Positions 27,020-35,205 of a stretch of DNA of 64,000 nucleotides are shown in pieces. The notes under the pieces were generated by a model. That model was not told the DNA's origin. It saw only the letters and a program-made list of their open reading frames with translations, and did not search any database. Source of the DNA: Limimaricola sp. (GTDB lineage Bacteria; Pseudomonadota; Alphaproteobacteria; Rhodobacterales; Rhodobacteraceae); contig NZ_WGLM01000004.1 in assembly GCF_016125575.1 (NCBI RefSeq), positions 622,501-686,500 of the forward strand, given 5' to 3'. Within the stretch, counting starts at the first letter, position 1, and every line of letters begins with the position of its first letter. The position numbers and the translations under genes are program-made.

Positions 27020-27936
27020 GGCTTCATCCCCTTGCGTGGGTCGTAGGCATGGCGCGTCCGCCAGCCGCGCAGGAATTCTTCCAGTTCAGTGTCAACCTTG
27101 GGCGGGCTGACAATGCGCAACTCGATCCGCTGGTCGCCGGCCTTCGCGGCGCCGGCCGGGCGCACCCCGCGGCCGCGCAGGCGCAGGGTTTGGCCGCTGC
27201 TGGCGCCTTTCGGGATCGTCACATTGACCATGCCACCAATGGTGGGCGCGGCAACCTTGGCACCAAGGATTGCTTCGTCCAACGTGATCGGCAAGGTCAA
27301 CAGGATGTCGTCGCCCTCGCGGCGGAAATGCTTGTGCGGTGCGACAGAGATGGTGATCAGCGCATCGCCCGGCTTGCCACCCGCGACCGTGGCACCCTTG
27401 CCGCGCAGGCGCAGCGTTTGACCGTCAGCGGTGCCCTCAGGAATACGCACGTCCAACCTTCCGCCCTCGGGCAAGGTGATGCGGGTGGTGCCGCCGCGCA
27501 CGGCATCGAGGAAGGGCACGGTCAGGGCGTAGCGCATGTCGGTCCCTCGAAAGCCAAAGCCGCCACCTTGCGCCCCACCGCCACCGCGCTGGCGCAGGAA
27601 CTCGGCAAAGATGTCGGCCGGGTCCACGTCCGGGCGGAAACCGCCTTGCCCCTGATAGGGATTGCCGCGCGCGCCGGCATGGTCGCGGTAAAAGCCGCGC
27701 GGTGCCTGTTCGGCGCCGGTCTCGTCAATCTCGCCCCGGTCAAAGCGGGCCCTCGTCTCGGGGTCCTTGAGCAGGTCATAGGCGGCCGAGGCGGCCTTGA
27801 ACCGCGCCTCGGCCTCGGCATCGCCGGGCGCAAGATCAGGGTGGGACGTGCGGGCAATCTTGCGATAGGCCTTCTTGATCTCGGCCTCGGTCGCGGTTTT
27901 CTTGATGCCAAGCGCGGCATAGGGGTCAGTGGCCAT
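27016..27936 (-). CDS. cbpA: DnaJ-class co-chaperone CbpA
   Basis: A 306-residue type II Hsp40. The J-domain (residues 4-68) has DPYAALGIKKTATEAEIKKAYRKIA; the HPD tripeptide is in TSHPDLAPGD, which activates DnaK. A Gly/Phe-rich linker with GGGGAQGGGFGFRG follows, then two C-terminal substrate-binding domains (TLPEGGRLDVRIPEGTADGQ and VNVTIPKGASSGQTLRLRGRG). There is no zinc-finger region, which separates it from DnaJ. GGAAGGA precedes the ATG. It is co-transcribed with its modulator gene cbpM. Confidence 0.93.
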   Translation of the reverse strand: MATDPYAALGIKKTATEAEIKKAYRKIARTSHPDLAPGDAEAEARFKAASAAYDLLKDPETRARFDRGEIDETGAEQAPRGFYRDHAGARGNPYQGQGGFRPDVDPADIFAEFLRQRGGGGAQGGGFGFRGTDMRYALTVPFLDAVRGGTTRITLPEGGRLDVRIPEGTADGQTLRLRGKGATVAGGKPGDALITISVAPHKHFRREGDDILLTLPITLDEAILGAKVAAPTIGGMVNVTIPKGASSGQTLRLRGRGVRPAGAAKAGDQRIELRIVSPPKVDTELEEFLRGWRTRHAYDPRKGMKP

Positions 27937-28049
27937 GACAGTCCTTCCCGGCCGCGCAAAGTGCGGCCAGCCTTCCGTCCAAAGTTAGGCACAGCAAGGC
28001 CCGCCTGCAATTGACAGAAGTCAAAGGCCGAAAGTTTCAGGATAGGCGC

Positions 28050-28101
28050 CGGGCCCGATCCGTTTCGGGCCTTTCCCGGAGTACTCTTGGCAGGACTGAG
28101 C
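28050..28101 (+). repeat. Dispersed intergenic repeat, copy E (degenerate)
   Basis: A GCCCGA...TCGGGC hairpin (28053-28070) is followed by TTTCCCGGAGTACTCTTGGC and AGGACTGAG. The tail departs from the AAGAAG ending of other copies. It lies between the GNAT gene and cbpA, both leftward. Confidence 0.5.
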
Positions 28102-28102
28102 C

Positions 28103-28804
28103 TCAGCCACGCGGTACGGCAAGCGGCGCCTTCTGCCGGCCTTCAGCATCGAAATTTTCCGCGTCCAGCCAGCGGGTGAGGGCGGCGCGCACCTGCGGCC
28201 AGTCCTTGTCGGTCATCGCGAACCATGCGGTATCGCGGTTGCGGCCCTTGTAATGGGTGGCTTGCCGGAACGTGCCCTCATAGCGGAACCCCAGCCGCAG
28301 CGCGGCGCGACGCGAGGGTTCGTTCAGCGCGTCGCATTTCCATTCGTAGCGGCGATAGCCCAGCTCGTCGAAGACCCGCGACATCATCAGGAACATCGCC
28401 TCGGTCGCCATCACGCTGCGCTGGAGCGCCGGGGCATAGTTGATGTGGCCCACCTCGATCGCGCCGTTGCCGGGGTCGATCCGCAGGTAGCTGGCCAGCC
28501 CCACCGGCGCGCCGTCGGCGGTGCAGATGGTATGAAAAAGCGGGTCGTCCCCGGTGCAGGTCTTTTCCATCCAGACGCGGAAATCCGAGAGCGCGGCGAA
28601 GGGGCCATAGGGCAGGTAGGTCCAGACGCGGTCCTCGGCATCGGCAACGTAGGCGGCGTGCAGGTCGGCGGCATGGGCGACCGGATCGGCGGCGACAAGG
28701 CGCACGGTGCGCCCCTCCATCGCGGTGCGCGGCGGGCGGGGGCGGGGCAATTCCACGTCAAGCGGGTCGCCGATGGGCTGTCCGAGAGCGTTGAGGCGTG
28801 TCAC
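28103..28804 (-). CDS. GNAT-family N-acetyltransferase (RimJ/RimL-like)
   Basis: A 233-residue acetyltransferase of the RimJ/RimL subgroup. The substrate-side RTVRLVAADPVAH strand comes first. The acetyl-CoA region follows as VGHINYAPALQRSVMATEAMFLMM, and the C-terminal LNEPSRRAALRLGFRYEGTFRQATHYKGRNRDT is very typical. It starts with GTG at 28804, with AAAGG about 7 nt upstream. The acceptor could be a protein N-terminus, an amino acid or an antibiotic; nothing in the sequence decides. It lies downstream of tpa but is separated from it by strong hairpins. Confidence 0.82.
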   Translation of the reverse strand: MTRLNALGQPIGDPLDVELPRPRPPRTAMEGRTVRLVAADPVAHAADLHAAYVADAEDRVWTYLPYGPFAALSDFRVWMEKTCTGDDPLFHTICTADGAPVGLASYLRIDPGNGAIEVGHINYAPALQRSVMATEAMFLMMSRVFDELGYRRYEWKCDALNEPSRRAALRLGFRYEGTFRQATHYKGRNRDTAWFAMTDKDWPQVRAALTRWLDAENFDAEGRQKAPLAVPRG

Positions 28805-28811
28805 CGGGGGG

Positions 28812-28852
28812 CCTTTCGAAAGGGGGCCGGGCGCGGAACGGGCCGCGCCCGG
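28812..28852 (-). terminator. Terminator-like hairpins after tpa
   Basis: CCGGGCGCGG, loop AACGGG, CCGCGCCCGG (28827-28852) is a perfect 10-bp stem 8 nt past the tpa stop. It is followed on the minus strand by the palindrome CCTTTCGAAAGG (28812-28823). There is no long T-run. Confidence 0.6.
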
Positions 28853-28860
28853 CGGATGGG

Positions 28861-30237
28861 TCAGCCGAAGACCTTGGTCAGCGCCTTGTCGACGGCGCCG
28901 GTGATTGCGTCGATGTCGTCGGCGGTGGCGATCAGCGCGGGCGCGAAGAGCAGCGTGTTGTTGAACCCCGGCAGGCTGCGGTTGGTCGCGCCGATGATCA
29001 CGCCCTGCGCAAGGCAGTCTGCCACGACTGCGCCGACGCGCTTTTCGTTCACCGGTTCCTTGCTTTCGCGGTCGACGACCAGTTCGGCGCCTTGGAACAG
29101 GCCCATGCCGCGCACGTCGCCGATCACCTTGTGTTTGTCCATCAGCGCGCGCAGGTTGGCGTGCAGCCGCTCGCCCATCCGGGTCGAGTTTTCCAGCAGG
29201 TTCTCGTCCTCGATGATGCGCATGTTCTCAAGCGCCGCGGCGGGGCCAGCGGTGCAGCCGCCGAAGGTCGAGATGTCGCGGAAATAGGACATGTGATCGT
29301 CGGCGTCCTTGAACATCTCGAAGACGCGGTCGGTGGTCACACAGCAGGAAATCGCGGCATAGCCCGAGGCCACGCCCTTGGCCATCGTCACGATGTCGGG
29401 CTGGATGCCGAACTGCTGGTAGCCGAACCAGGTGCCGGTGCGGCCCAGCCCGCAGACCACCTCGTCGATATGGATCAGGATGTCGTACTTGCGGCAGATC
29501 TCCTGCACCTTGTCCCAATAGCCCTTGGGCGGCACGATGATGCCGCCGCCGGCGGTGATCGGCTCGAGGCAGAGCGCGCCGATCGTGTCGGGGCCCTCGC
29601 GCAGGATCACCTCCTCGATCGCCTCGGCGGCCTTGACGCCGTAATCCTCGCCCGGCCACTGGGCGCGGTATTCAAGGCAATGAGGCACCTGCACGAAGCC
29701 GGGCGTGTAGGGCCCGTATTGCGCGTTACGCTCCTGCTGGCCGCCGGCCGACAGCGCGGTGATGGTGGTGCCGTGATAGTCGCGGTCGCGGAACAGGATC
29801 TTGTTCTTCTTGCCGCCGTAATGCTTGTGGCTGATCTGGCGGACCATCTTGAACGCCTTCTCGTTGGCCTCTGAGCCCGAGTTGGCGAAGTAGACACGGG
29901 AAAGGCCCGGCATCTTGGTGATCAGCTTTTCGGCGAATTGTGCGCCGGGGATGGTGCCCTTGGCCCCCGCGAAGAAGCACATCTTGGTCAGCTGGTCGCG
30001 CACGGCATTGGCGATGCTTTCCCGGCCATAGCCCACGTTGACGGTCCAGACGGCACCGGAGACGGCGTCGATATGTTCCTTGCCGGTGATGTCCCAAACG
30101 CGCAGGCCTTTGCCCTCGACAATGATCTGCGGGTCGATGGTTTCGAAGGGCTTGTGTTGCACCAGGTGGTGCCAGACATGGGCGCGGTCGGCCTCGATCA
30201 CCTTGGCCGGGTCGTTGGATTGGGTCAGGCTGTCCAT
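28861..30237 (-). CDS. tpa: Taurine:pyruvate aminotransferase
   Basis: A 458-residue class III aminotransferase. The N-terminal RAHVWHHLVQHKPFETIDP and VSGAVWTVNVGYGRESIANA, and the central AGAKGTIPGAQFAEKL and SRVYFANSGSEANEKAFKM, match Tpa proteins closely. The PLP Lys is in DIVTMAKGVASGYAAISC, after HIDEVVCGLGRTGTWFG. It transfers the amino group of taurine to pyruvate, giving alanine and sulfoacetaldehyde, the Xsc substrate. The ATG at 30237 is preferred because GGAG lies 6 nt upstream; an ATG 12 nt earlier has no such site. CTGG direct repeats at 30339-30371 mark its promoter. Confidence 0.93.
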   Translation of the reverse strand: MDSLTQSNDPAKVIEADRAHVWHHLVQHKPFETIDPQIIVEGKGLRVWDITGKEHIDAVSGAVWTVNVGYGRESIANAVRDQLTKMCFFAGAKGTIPGAQFAEKLITKMPGLSRVYFANSGSEANEKAFKMVRQISHKHYGGKKNKILFRDRDYHGTTITALSAGGQQERNAQYGPYTPGFVQVPHCLEYRAQWPGEDYGVKAAEAIEEVILREGPDTIGALCLEPITAGGGIIVPPKGYWDKVQEICRKYDILIHIDEVVCGLGRTGTWFGYQQFGIQPDIVTMAKGVASGYAAISCCVTTDRVFEMFKDADDHMSYFRDISTFGGCTAGPAAALENMRIIEDENLLENSTRMGERLHANLRALMDKHKVIGDVRGMGLFQGAELVVDRESKEPVNEKRVGAVVADCLAQGVIIGATNRSLPGFNNTLLFAPALIATADDIDAITGAVDKALTKVFG

Positions 30238-30338
30238 CAATGGCTCCATCGGATGAGAACAGGAAAAGGGGTCGTCGACTCGTCATGACACGGGCCGCCC
30301 GCCTTTGTTCCACACTGCGCCCGCTGCAAGGCAGGTCA

Positions 30339-30371
30339 ATAGGGCCAGATGTCCCTCATGCATAGCGCCAG
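30339..30371 (-). promoter_or_regulatory. Candidate TauR operator upstream of tpa
   Basis: On the minus strand, CTGGCGCTAT (30371 down to 30362) and CTGGCCCTAT (30348 down to 30339) form a direct repeat with the same 23-bp period as the xsc site. TTGACC starts at the last base of the second copy, and a CAGTGT hexamer follows at -10 distance. It lies between divergent tpa and the PanE-like gene. Confidence 0.65.
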
Positions 30372-30486
30372 ATTCGGGCCGGGATGGCCGTAATGGCGGC
30401 CCGCCCGCATTGACCTTCGCTGCCCGAGGGGCCAGCCTGAGCGGGCCGCCGTCCGGCGCGGCAGGCTGAAAGCGAAAGGAACCGGT

Positions 30487-31413
30487 ATGAAAATCGCGAC
30501 GATGGCGACAGGTGGGATCGGCGGCTACCTCGCGGTGAAGCTGACGCAGGCGGGCCACCAGGTGGCGACCATCGCGCGCGGCGCGCACCTCGCCGCGATC
30601 CGCGACAAGGGCCTGACGCTGGACGGCCCCGACGGCGTGGAAACGGTGCGGCCCTGGATCGCCACGGACGACCCGGCCGAGGTGGGCGCCGTCGATGCCG
30701 TGATCTTCGGCGTCAAGGGCGATGGCCTGCCCGCTGCCGCGCGGGCCTGCATGCCACTTCTGGGCCCCGAGACCATCGTTGTGCCTTTCCTCAACGGCGT
30801 CGAAGCGTCCGACCGGCTGCTGGAATTCCTGCCGGAGAAGAACGTGGGCAACGGCGTGGCCCGCGTTTCCACCACGATCCGCGCGCCGGGGGTGATCGGG
30901 CAGGTCGGTAGCTTTGCCAGCTTCATCTGCGGTGAACGTGACAGCCACCCGTCGGACCGGATCGCGGCGCTGCGCGCGGCGATCATCGCGGGCGGTGCCG
31001 AGTCGCCCGAGACCGATGACGTGGTTCGAGACCTGTGGATCAAGTTCGTGCTGTTCTCGGGAATGTCCGGCGTCACCGCCGCCGCGCGCTGCACCATTGG
31101 CGAGGTGCGCGCACATGCGCCGCTGGCCGAGCTTTTCCGCGGCGTGGTCGCTGAAACGGCGGCGCTGGGCCGCACGCGCGGCGTGGCGCTACCCGATGGG
31201 CTGGAGGCCCAGATCTGGCGTAGCATCGAGGGGCTGCCGGCCGACATGCGTGCCTCGACAGCAATCGACCTTGAACATGGGCGTCCGCTGGAAATCGAAT
31301 GGGTCTCGGGCGCGGTGCGGCGGCTGGCGGAGGTAAGCGGTGTTCTGGCACCGCTCAACGGCGCGCTTTACGCGCTGCTTTTGCCGCATCGTGACGGCAG
31401 GTCCGGGGGCTGA
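30487..31413 (+). CDS. Ketopantoate reductase-like NAD(P)-dependent dehydrogenase (PanE/ApbA family)
   Basis: A 308-residue PanE/ApbA-family protein. The N-terminal Rossmann motif is TGGIGGYLAVKLTQAGH; a mid-protein VVPFLNGVEASD and the C-terminal helical domain (FVLFSGMSGVTAAARCTIGEV, then STAIDLEHGRPLEIEWVSGAV) follow. The catalytic Lys is kept in LWIKFVLF, but the Asn that normally follows in this helix and the usual GR-x-TEID motif are altered. It therefore probably reduces another 2-oxo acid rather than ketopantoate. AAGGA precedes the ATG. It is divergent from tpa across the candidate TauR site, and a racemase-like gene follows. Confidence 0.78.
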   Translation: MKIATMATGGIGGYLAVKLTQAGHQVATIARGAHLAAIRDKGLTLDGPDGVETVRPWIATDDPAEVGAVDAVIFGVKGDGLPAAARACMPLLGPETIVVPFLNGVEASDRLLEFLPEKNVGNGVARVSTTIRAPGVIGQVGSFASFICGERDSHPSDRIAALRAAIIAGGAESPETDDVVRDLWIKFVLFSGMSGVTAAARCTIGEVRAHAPLAELFRGVVAETAALGRTRGVALPDGLEAQIWRSIEGLPADMRASTAIDLEHGRPLEIEWVSGAVRRLAEVSGVLAPLNGALYALLLPHRDGRSGG

Positions 31414-31548
31414 GGTCCGCAGGCGCGGGGTTTTCCGAAGCCGCCTTTCAGGAAATCGAACGAAGCGCGCGACATGGCCCGAATGGCTTTGCCCGCGGCT
31501 TTGCCCGCGCCCTAGTCTGCGGCCGTGATTGCATATTCCGATGGGCAG

Positions 31549-32208
31549 ATGAAACGGACGGTCGGCATTCTTGGCGGCATGGGGCCGGAGGCGACGGTCG
31601 CGCTGATGGCGCGGGTGATCGCCGCCGTCGATGCAGCCGACGATGCCGACCATATTCCGCTGCTTGTCGATCAGAATCCGCAGGTGCCCAGCCGCATCGC
31701 CCGGTTGATCGAGGGCCGCGGCGAGGATCCGGCGCCGGTGCTGGCGATGATGGCGCGGCGGCTGGAAGGGGCGGGGGCCTGCGCGCTGGCGATGCCCTGC
31801 AACACCGCGCACGCCTATGCCGACGTGATCCGTGCCGCGGTGACGATTCCGTTTCTCGACATGGTGCAGGCCAGTGCCGCGGCGCTGGCAGCGGGGCCGG
31901 TGGTGCTGATGGCCTCGCCCGCGGTGCGGCGCGCGGGCGTGTTCGAAGGCGCGCTGGCCGGACGTGAGGTGATCCATCCCGATGCCGACCGCGCGCTTGC
32001 GCTGATCCGCGCGGTCAAGCGCGATGGCGCGACGCCCGAGAACCGCGCCGCCTTTGCCGCCCTCGTTCAGGCGACGGGGGACGCGCAGGTGCTGGTCGCC
32101 TGCACCGAATTTTCCCTGCTGGCCGAACCCGGACCGCAGGTCATCGACACGCTCGACGTGCTGGTGCGCGAGATCGTGGCCTTTTCCACTGGGGAGACGC
32201 ATGGCTGA
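31549..32208 (+). CDS. Aspartate/glutamate racemase-family protein
   Basis: About 219 residues, starting TVGILGGMGPEATV, the hallmark of the Asp/Glu/hydantoin racemase superfamily. Both catalytic cysteines are visible, in LAMPCNTAHAY near residue 80 and in VLVACTEFSLLAEP near residue 185. This predicts PLP-independent racemisation of an acidic amino acid or analogue. An in-frame GTG 24 nt upstream (31525) is an alternative start; neither start has a strong ribosome-binding site. The last 8 nt overlap the HisD-like start, so the two are translationally coupled and probably act on one pathway. Confidence 0.83.
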   Translation: MKRTVGILGGMGPEATVALMARVIAAVDAADDADHIPLLVDQNPQVPSRIARLIEGRGEDPAPVLAMMARRLEGAGACALAMPCNTAHAYADVIRAAVTIPFLDMVQASAAALAAGPVVLMASPAVRRAGVFEGALAGREVIHPDADRALALIRAVKRDGATPENRAAFAALVQATGDAQVLVACTEFSLLAEPGPQVIDTLDVLVREIVAFSTGETHG

Positions 32209-33499
32209 GTATCTGAAAAAGGCGGAACGCACCGCAGAAACCGGGCATGACGACGTGTCCGCCGCCGTGCGCGCACTGCTGGCCGAAATCGCGACCGGGG
32301 GCGAGGCTGCCGCGCGGGACATGGCGCGCCGCTTCGACGGGTGGGAGGGCGAGGTCATTGTCAGCCGCGAGGCGCTGGAGGCCGCCAAGGCCAAGGTGCC
32401 GGACCGCATCAAGGCCGATATCGCCTTCGCCCATGCCAATATCCGCCGCTTTGCCGAGGCGCAGCGCGCCACCATCGCCGATACGCAGGTGGAAATCCTG
32501 CCGGGCTTGATTGCCGGACAAAAGCAAATCCCGGTCAGCGCCGCGGGCTGCTACGTGCCGGGCGGGCGCTATGCCCATATTGCAAGTGCGATCATGACGA
32601 TCACCACGGCCAAGGTCGCGGGCGTCGGGCATGTCGCGGCCTGTTCGCCGCCGCGACCCGGTGAAGGGATTCCGCCCGCGATCCTTTACGCGATGGACCT
32701 TTGCGGGGCCGATGCGATCCTGAACATGGGCGGCGTGCAGGCGGTGGCGGCGATGGCGCAGGGCCTGTTCGGGCTGCCCAAGGCGGACATCCTCGTGGGT
32801 CCCGGCAACCAGTACGTGGCCGAGGCCAAGCGCATTCTCTTCGGGCAGGTCGGCATCGACATGGTGGCGGGGCCGACCGACAGCCTGGTCCTGGCCGATG
32901 CCACGGCGGACGCGGCCTTTGTCGCGGCCGACCTCGTGGGGCAGGCGGAACACGGCTACAACTCGCCCGTCTGGCTGGTCACCGACGACCGCGCGCTGGC
33001 CGAGGACGTGATGGCGCGGGTGCCCGCGCTGATCGACGCGCTGCCCAAGACCAACGCCGACAATGCGCGCGCGGCCTGGCGCGACTATGCCGAGGTCGTG
33101 CTGTGCGCCGACCGCAAGGAGATGGCGCAGGTCAGCGACCGCTACGCGCCCGAGCATCTGCACGTGCAATGCGCCGACCTTGACTGGTGGCTGGCGCGGC
33201 TAAGCGCCTATGGCAGCCTGTTTCTGGGTGAGGAAACCACCGTGGCCTTCGGCGACAAGGCCGCGGGGCCAAACCACGTCCTGCCCACGGGCGGGGCCGC
33301 GCGCTATACAGGCGGGCTGTCGGTGGGCAAGTTCATGAAGACCGTGACATGGCAGCGCGCCACCCGCGATGCCGCCCGCCCGGTGGCCGAGGCGACCGCG
33401 CGGATCAGCCGGCTGGAAGGCATGGAGGGGCACGCGCGCACCGCCGACATCCGGCTGGCCAAGTATTTCCCCGGCGAGGTCTTCGACCTCGGCACGTGA
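32201..33499 (+). CDS. Histidinol dehydrogenase-family protein, HpsN-like (probably not histidinol)
   Basis: A 432-residue zinc-dependent HisD-family dehydrogenase. Retained family residues are [12 protein letters not shown], the zinc ligands of [13 protein letters not shown], the Asp and His of [16 protein letters not shown], and the Glu/His of [12 protein letters not shown]. The N-terminus [11 protein letters not shown] and the segment [17 protein letters not shown] replace the PGGTAPYPSS-type sequence of true HisD. They resemble sulfopropanediol dehydrogenase HpsN and other HisD paralogues. GGGAG lies 6 nt before the ATG at 32201. It probably oxidises an alcohol to a carboxylate in two steps; substrate unknown. 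It overlaps the racemase-like gene by 8 nt. Confidence 0.8.
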   Translation: MAEYLKKAERTAETGHDDVSAAVRALLAEIATGGEAAARDMARRFDGWEGEVIVSREALEAAKAKVPDRIKADIAFAHANIRRFAEAQRATIADTQVEILPGLIAGQKQIPVSAAGCYVPGGRYAHIASAIMTITTAKVAGVGHVAACSPPRPGEGIPPAILYAMDLCGADAILNMGGVQAVAAMAQGLFGLPKADILVGPGNQYVAEAKRILFGQVGIDMVAGPTDSLVLADATADAAFVAADLVGQAEHGYNSPVWLVTDDRALAEDVMARVPALIDALPKTNADNARAAWRDYAEVVLCADRKEMAQVSDRYAPEHLHVQCADLDWWLARLSAYGSLFLGEETTVAFGDKAAGPNHVLPTGGAARYTGGLSVGKFMKTVTWQRATRDAARPVAEATARISRLEGMEGHARTADIRLAKYFPGEVFDLGT

Positions 33500-33500
33500 T

Positions 33501-33556
33501 GCCGCCGCGGGCGCGGCGGCACGCCTCCGGCGGGAGTATTTGGGGCCAGAAGAAGC
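33501..33556 (+). repeat. Dispersed intergenic repeat, copy F
   Basis: A perfect 8-4-8 hairpin GCCGCCGC-GGGC-GCGGCGGC (33501-33520) precedes CGCCTCCGGCGGGAGTATTT and GGGGCCAGAAGAAG. It begins 2 nt after the HisD-like stop and fills the gap to the convergent MBL gene. Confidence 0.65.
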
Positions 33557-33557
33557 C

Positions 33558-34409
33558 CTAAAGCAGGATTTCCAGGCCGTCGCGGGCGATCATGGTCGGG
33601 CCGTCCCAGCCTTGCGCCACCTTCGCCAGCCAGTCACCTTCGGTGAACCGCGGGTCGTCGGCGGGCAGAAGGTGGTTGAGGACCAGCCGCCCGACGCCCG
33701 CCGCGGCGGCGATGCGCGCGGCATCGTCGGCGGTGGTGTGGGCCGCGAAGATATGCGCGCGCAGCTTCTCGCCCATGCCGGTCTTCTGCACGATCAGGTC
33801 GACCGCCTCGGGCAACATCGCCTCGTGCAACAGCAGGTCCGAACCGCGGGCGAAATCGGCCAGCGGCAGGTGATAGGCGGTGTCGCCCGAGCAAGTGACC
33901 GACCGGCTGCCATCGAAGCGCAGCGCGTAACACGGATCGAGCGGCGGATGCGGCACCCTGAGCGCGCCGACCCGCAGCGGGCCATCGAGGACCGGCCCTT
34001 CGATATAGGTCTGGACGCGGACCAACCCGTCGAGCGGCGGGCGCCCCTCGTCATAGACGCGGATCGCGGTGTCGTAGGACATGGATTGCAGGAAGGCCGC
34101 CCAATAACCGGCGATGCCCTCGGGGCCGTAGATGGTAACCGGGGTCTTCAACCCGCTCGTCCAGGCGGTGTGCAGCAGCGGCCCAAGTTCCAGCAGGTGG
34201 TCGGAGTGCAGGTGGGTGATGAAGATCAGGTCGAGGGTTTTCAGGTCCATCCCGGCCTCGACCAGCGCGCGGGTCACGCCGATGCCGCAGTCGATGACGA
34301 TGCGCCGCCCGTCCAGTTCCAGCAGAGTAGAGGTGGGCATCGCGCCGCCCTTGCGCACCGCCGGGCCGCCCTTGGTGCCCAGCGTGACAAGGCGGTTGAC
34401 CGCGCTCAT
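33558..34409 (-). CDS. MBL-fold metallohydrolase
   Basis: A 283-residue metallo-beta-lactamase-fold protein. The metal motif is FITHLHSDHLLELG near residue 75. Further ligands lie in VTCSGDTAYH and, near the end, the His of VLNHLLPADDP; the layout resembles the RNase Z/arylsulfatase-like MBL branch. Its ATG overlaps the stop of the PanB-like gene by 4 nt, so it is the third gene of the Rieske, PanB-like, MBL operon. The substrate is unknown; opening of a lactone, ester or cyclic amide would fit a catabolic operon but is only inference. Confidence 0.8.
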   Translation of the reverse strand: MSAVNRLVTLGTKGGPAVRKGGAMPTSTLLELDGRRIVIDCGIGVTRALVEAGMDLKTLDLIFITHLHSDHLLELGPLLHTAWTSGLKTPVTIYGPEGIAGYWAAFLQSMSYDTAIRVYDEGRPPLDGLVRVQTYIEGPVLDGPLRVGALRVPHPPLDPCYALRFDGSRSVTCSGDTAYHLPLADFARGSDLLLHEAMLPEAVDLIVQKTGMGEKLRAHIFAAHTTADDAARIAAAAGVGRLVLNHLLPADDPRFTEGDWLAKVAQGWDGPTMIARDGLEILL

Positions 34410-35203
34410 CCGGCGTCGTCCAGGCCGGCGAGGAAGGCGGAGAACTCGTCCTCCTCGATGCCCACAATGTGCTGCGCCGCGGGATAGCTGCCCTCGTCCA
34501 CGTCGCGGCGGAACGCCTCGAATGCCGATTGTCGGAGCGCCTGTAGCCGTGCGTGTTCGGCCGCGAAATCGGCATAGACCTTGGCATGGCGCGGGCGATG
34601 GCCCCGGGTATGGCCCAGCACGTCCTCGGCGAAGAGGTATTGCGCGTCGGCATGGGGCCCCGCGCCCATGCCCAGCATGACCAGGCTGGTGCGGCGGGTG
34701 ATCTCGGCCGCGACGCGGTCCGGCACCACCTCGATCTCGGCGCCGAAGCAGCCCAGCTCTTCCAACTGCCGGACGTGATCCCAGATCGCGAGCGCCGATG
34801 CAGCCGTCTTGCCCACGGCGCGGAAGCCGCCGGTCCACGTGGCCTTGGACGGGATCAGTCCGACATGGCTGACCACGGGAATGCCATCGGCCGCCAGCGT
34901 GCCGATCGTGGCGAAGGAGGATGCGCAATAGACGCAATCGCCGCCAATCTTCATCGCGCGGTGGGCGGCACGCAGGTAATCCTCGGTGGTCACCAGTTCG
35001 CGGTAGAGTAGCCCCACCTGCACGAAACAATTGCCCGCCGCCGCGCGCATCTCGGGTGTCCAGAGCGGATCGACGATCGAAAGCATGTCGATGCCCGCCG
35101 CCGCGGCCGCTGCTGCCTCGTCCGGTGTCTCGACGTAGAGCATCGTCAGTTGCCGCACGCCTTTGAGCGCGCGGATATCGGCGACGGTCGGGCGGCCGGC
35201 CAT
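34406..35203 (-). CDS. Ketopantoate hydroxymethyltransferase-like aldolase (PanB superfamily)
   Basis: A 265-residue TIM-barrel protein related to PanB. The most telling stretch is GIPVVSHVGLIPSKATWTGGF followed by AVGKTAASALAI, and later VVPDRVAAEITRRTSLVMLGMGAGP, matching PanB's HIGLTPQ...GG, Glu and GIGAGP motifs. The N-terminal GDSLGM-type metal site of PanB is missing and reads DMLSIVDPLW. The reaction is probably a related aldol or C-C cleavage step and not pantothenate synthesis. It lies 2 nt after the Rieske gene and overlaps the MBL gene by 4 nt. Confidence 0.72.
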   Translation of the reverse strand: MAGRPTVADIRALKGVRQLTMLYVETPDEAAAAAAAGIDMLSIVDPLWTPEMRAAAGNCFVQVGLLYRELVTTEDYLRAAHRAMKIGGDCVYCASSFATIGTLAADGIPVVSHVGLIPSKATWTGGFRAVGKTAASALAIWDHVRQLEELGCFGAEIEVVPDRVAAEITRRTSLVMLGMGAGPHADAQYLFAEDVLGHTRGHRPRHAKVYADFAAEHARLQALRQSAFEAFRRDVDEGSYPAAQHIVGIEEDEFSAFLAGLDDAG

Positions 35204-35205
35204 GG

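Noticed and set aside
28861-30237. Call as generic omega-amino acid:pyruvate transaminase or adenosylmethionine transaminase
   Set aside because: The RAHVWHHLVQH start and the AGAKGTIPGAQFAEK segment match Tpa proteins, and Xsc plus TauR-type sites are in the same region.
34406-35203. Call as genuine ketopantoate hydroxymethyltransferase for pantothenate synthesis
   Set aside because: The N-terminal GDSLGM-type metal motif is missing, panC is not nearby, and it sits in an operon with Rieske and MBL genes.
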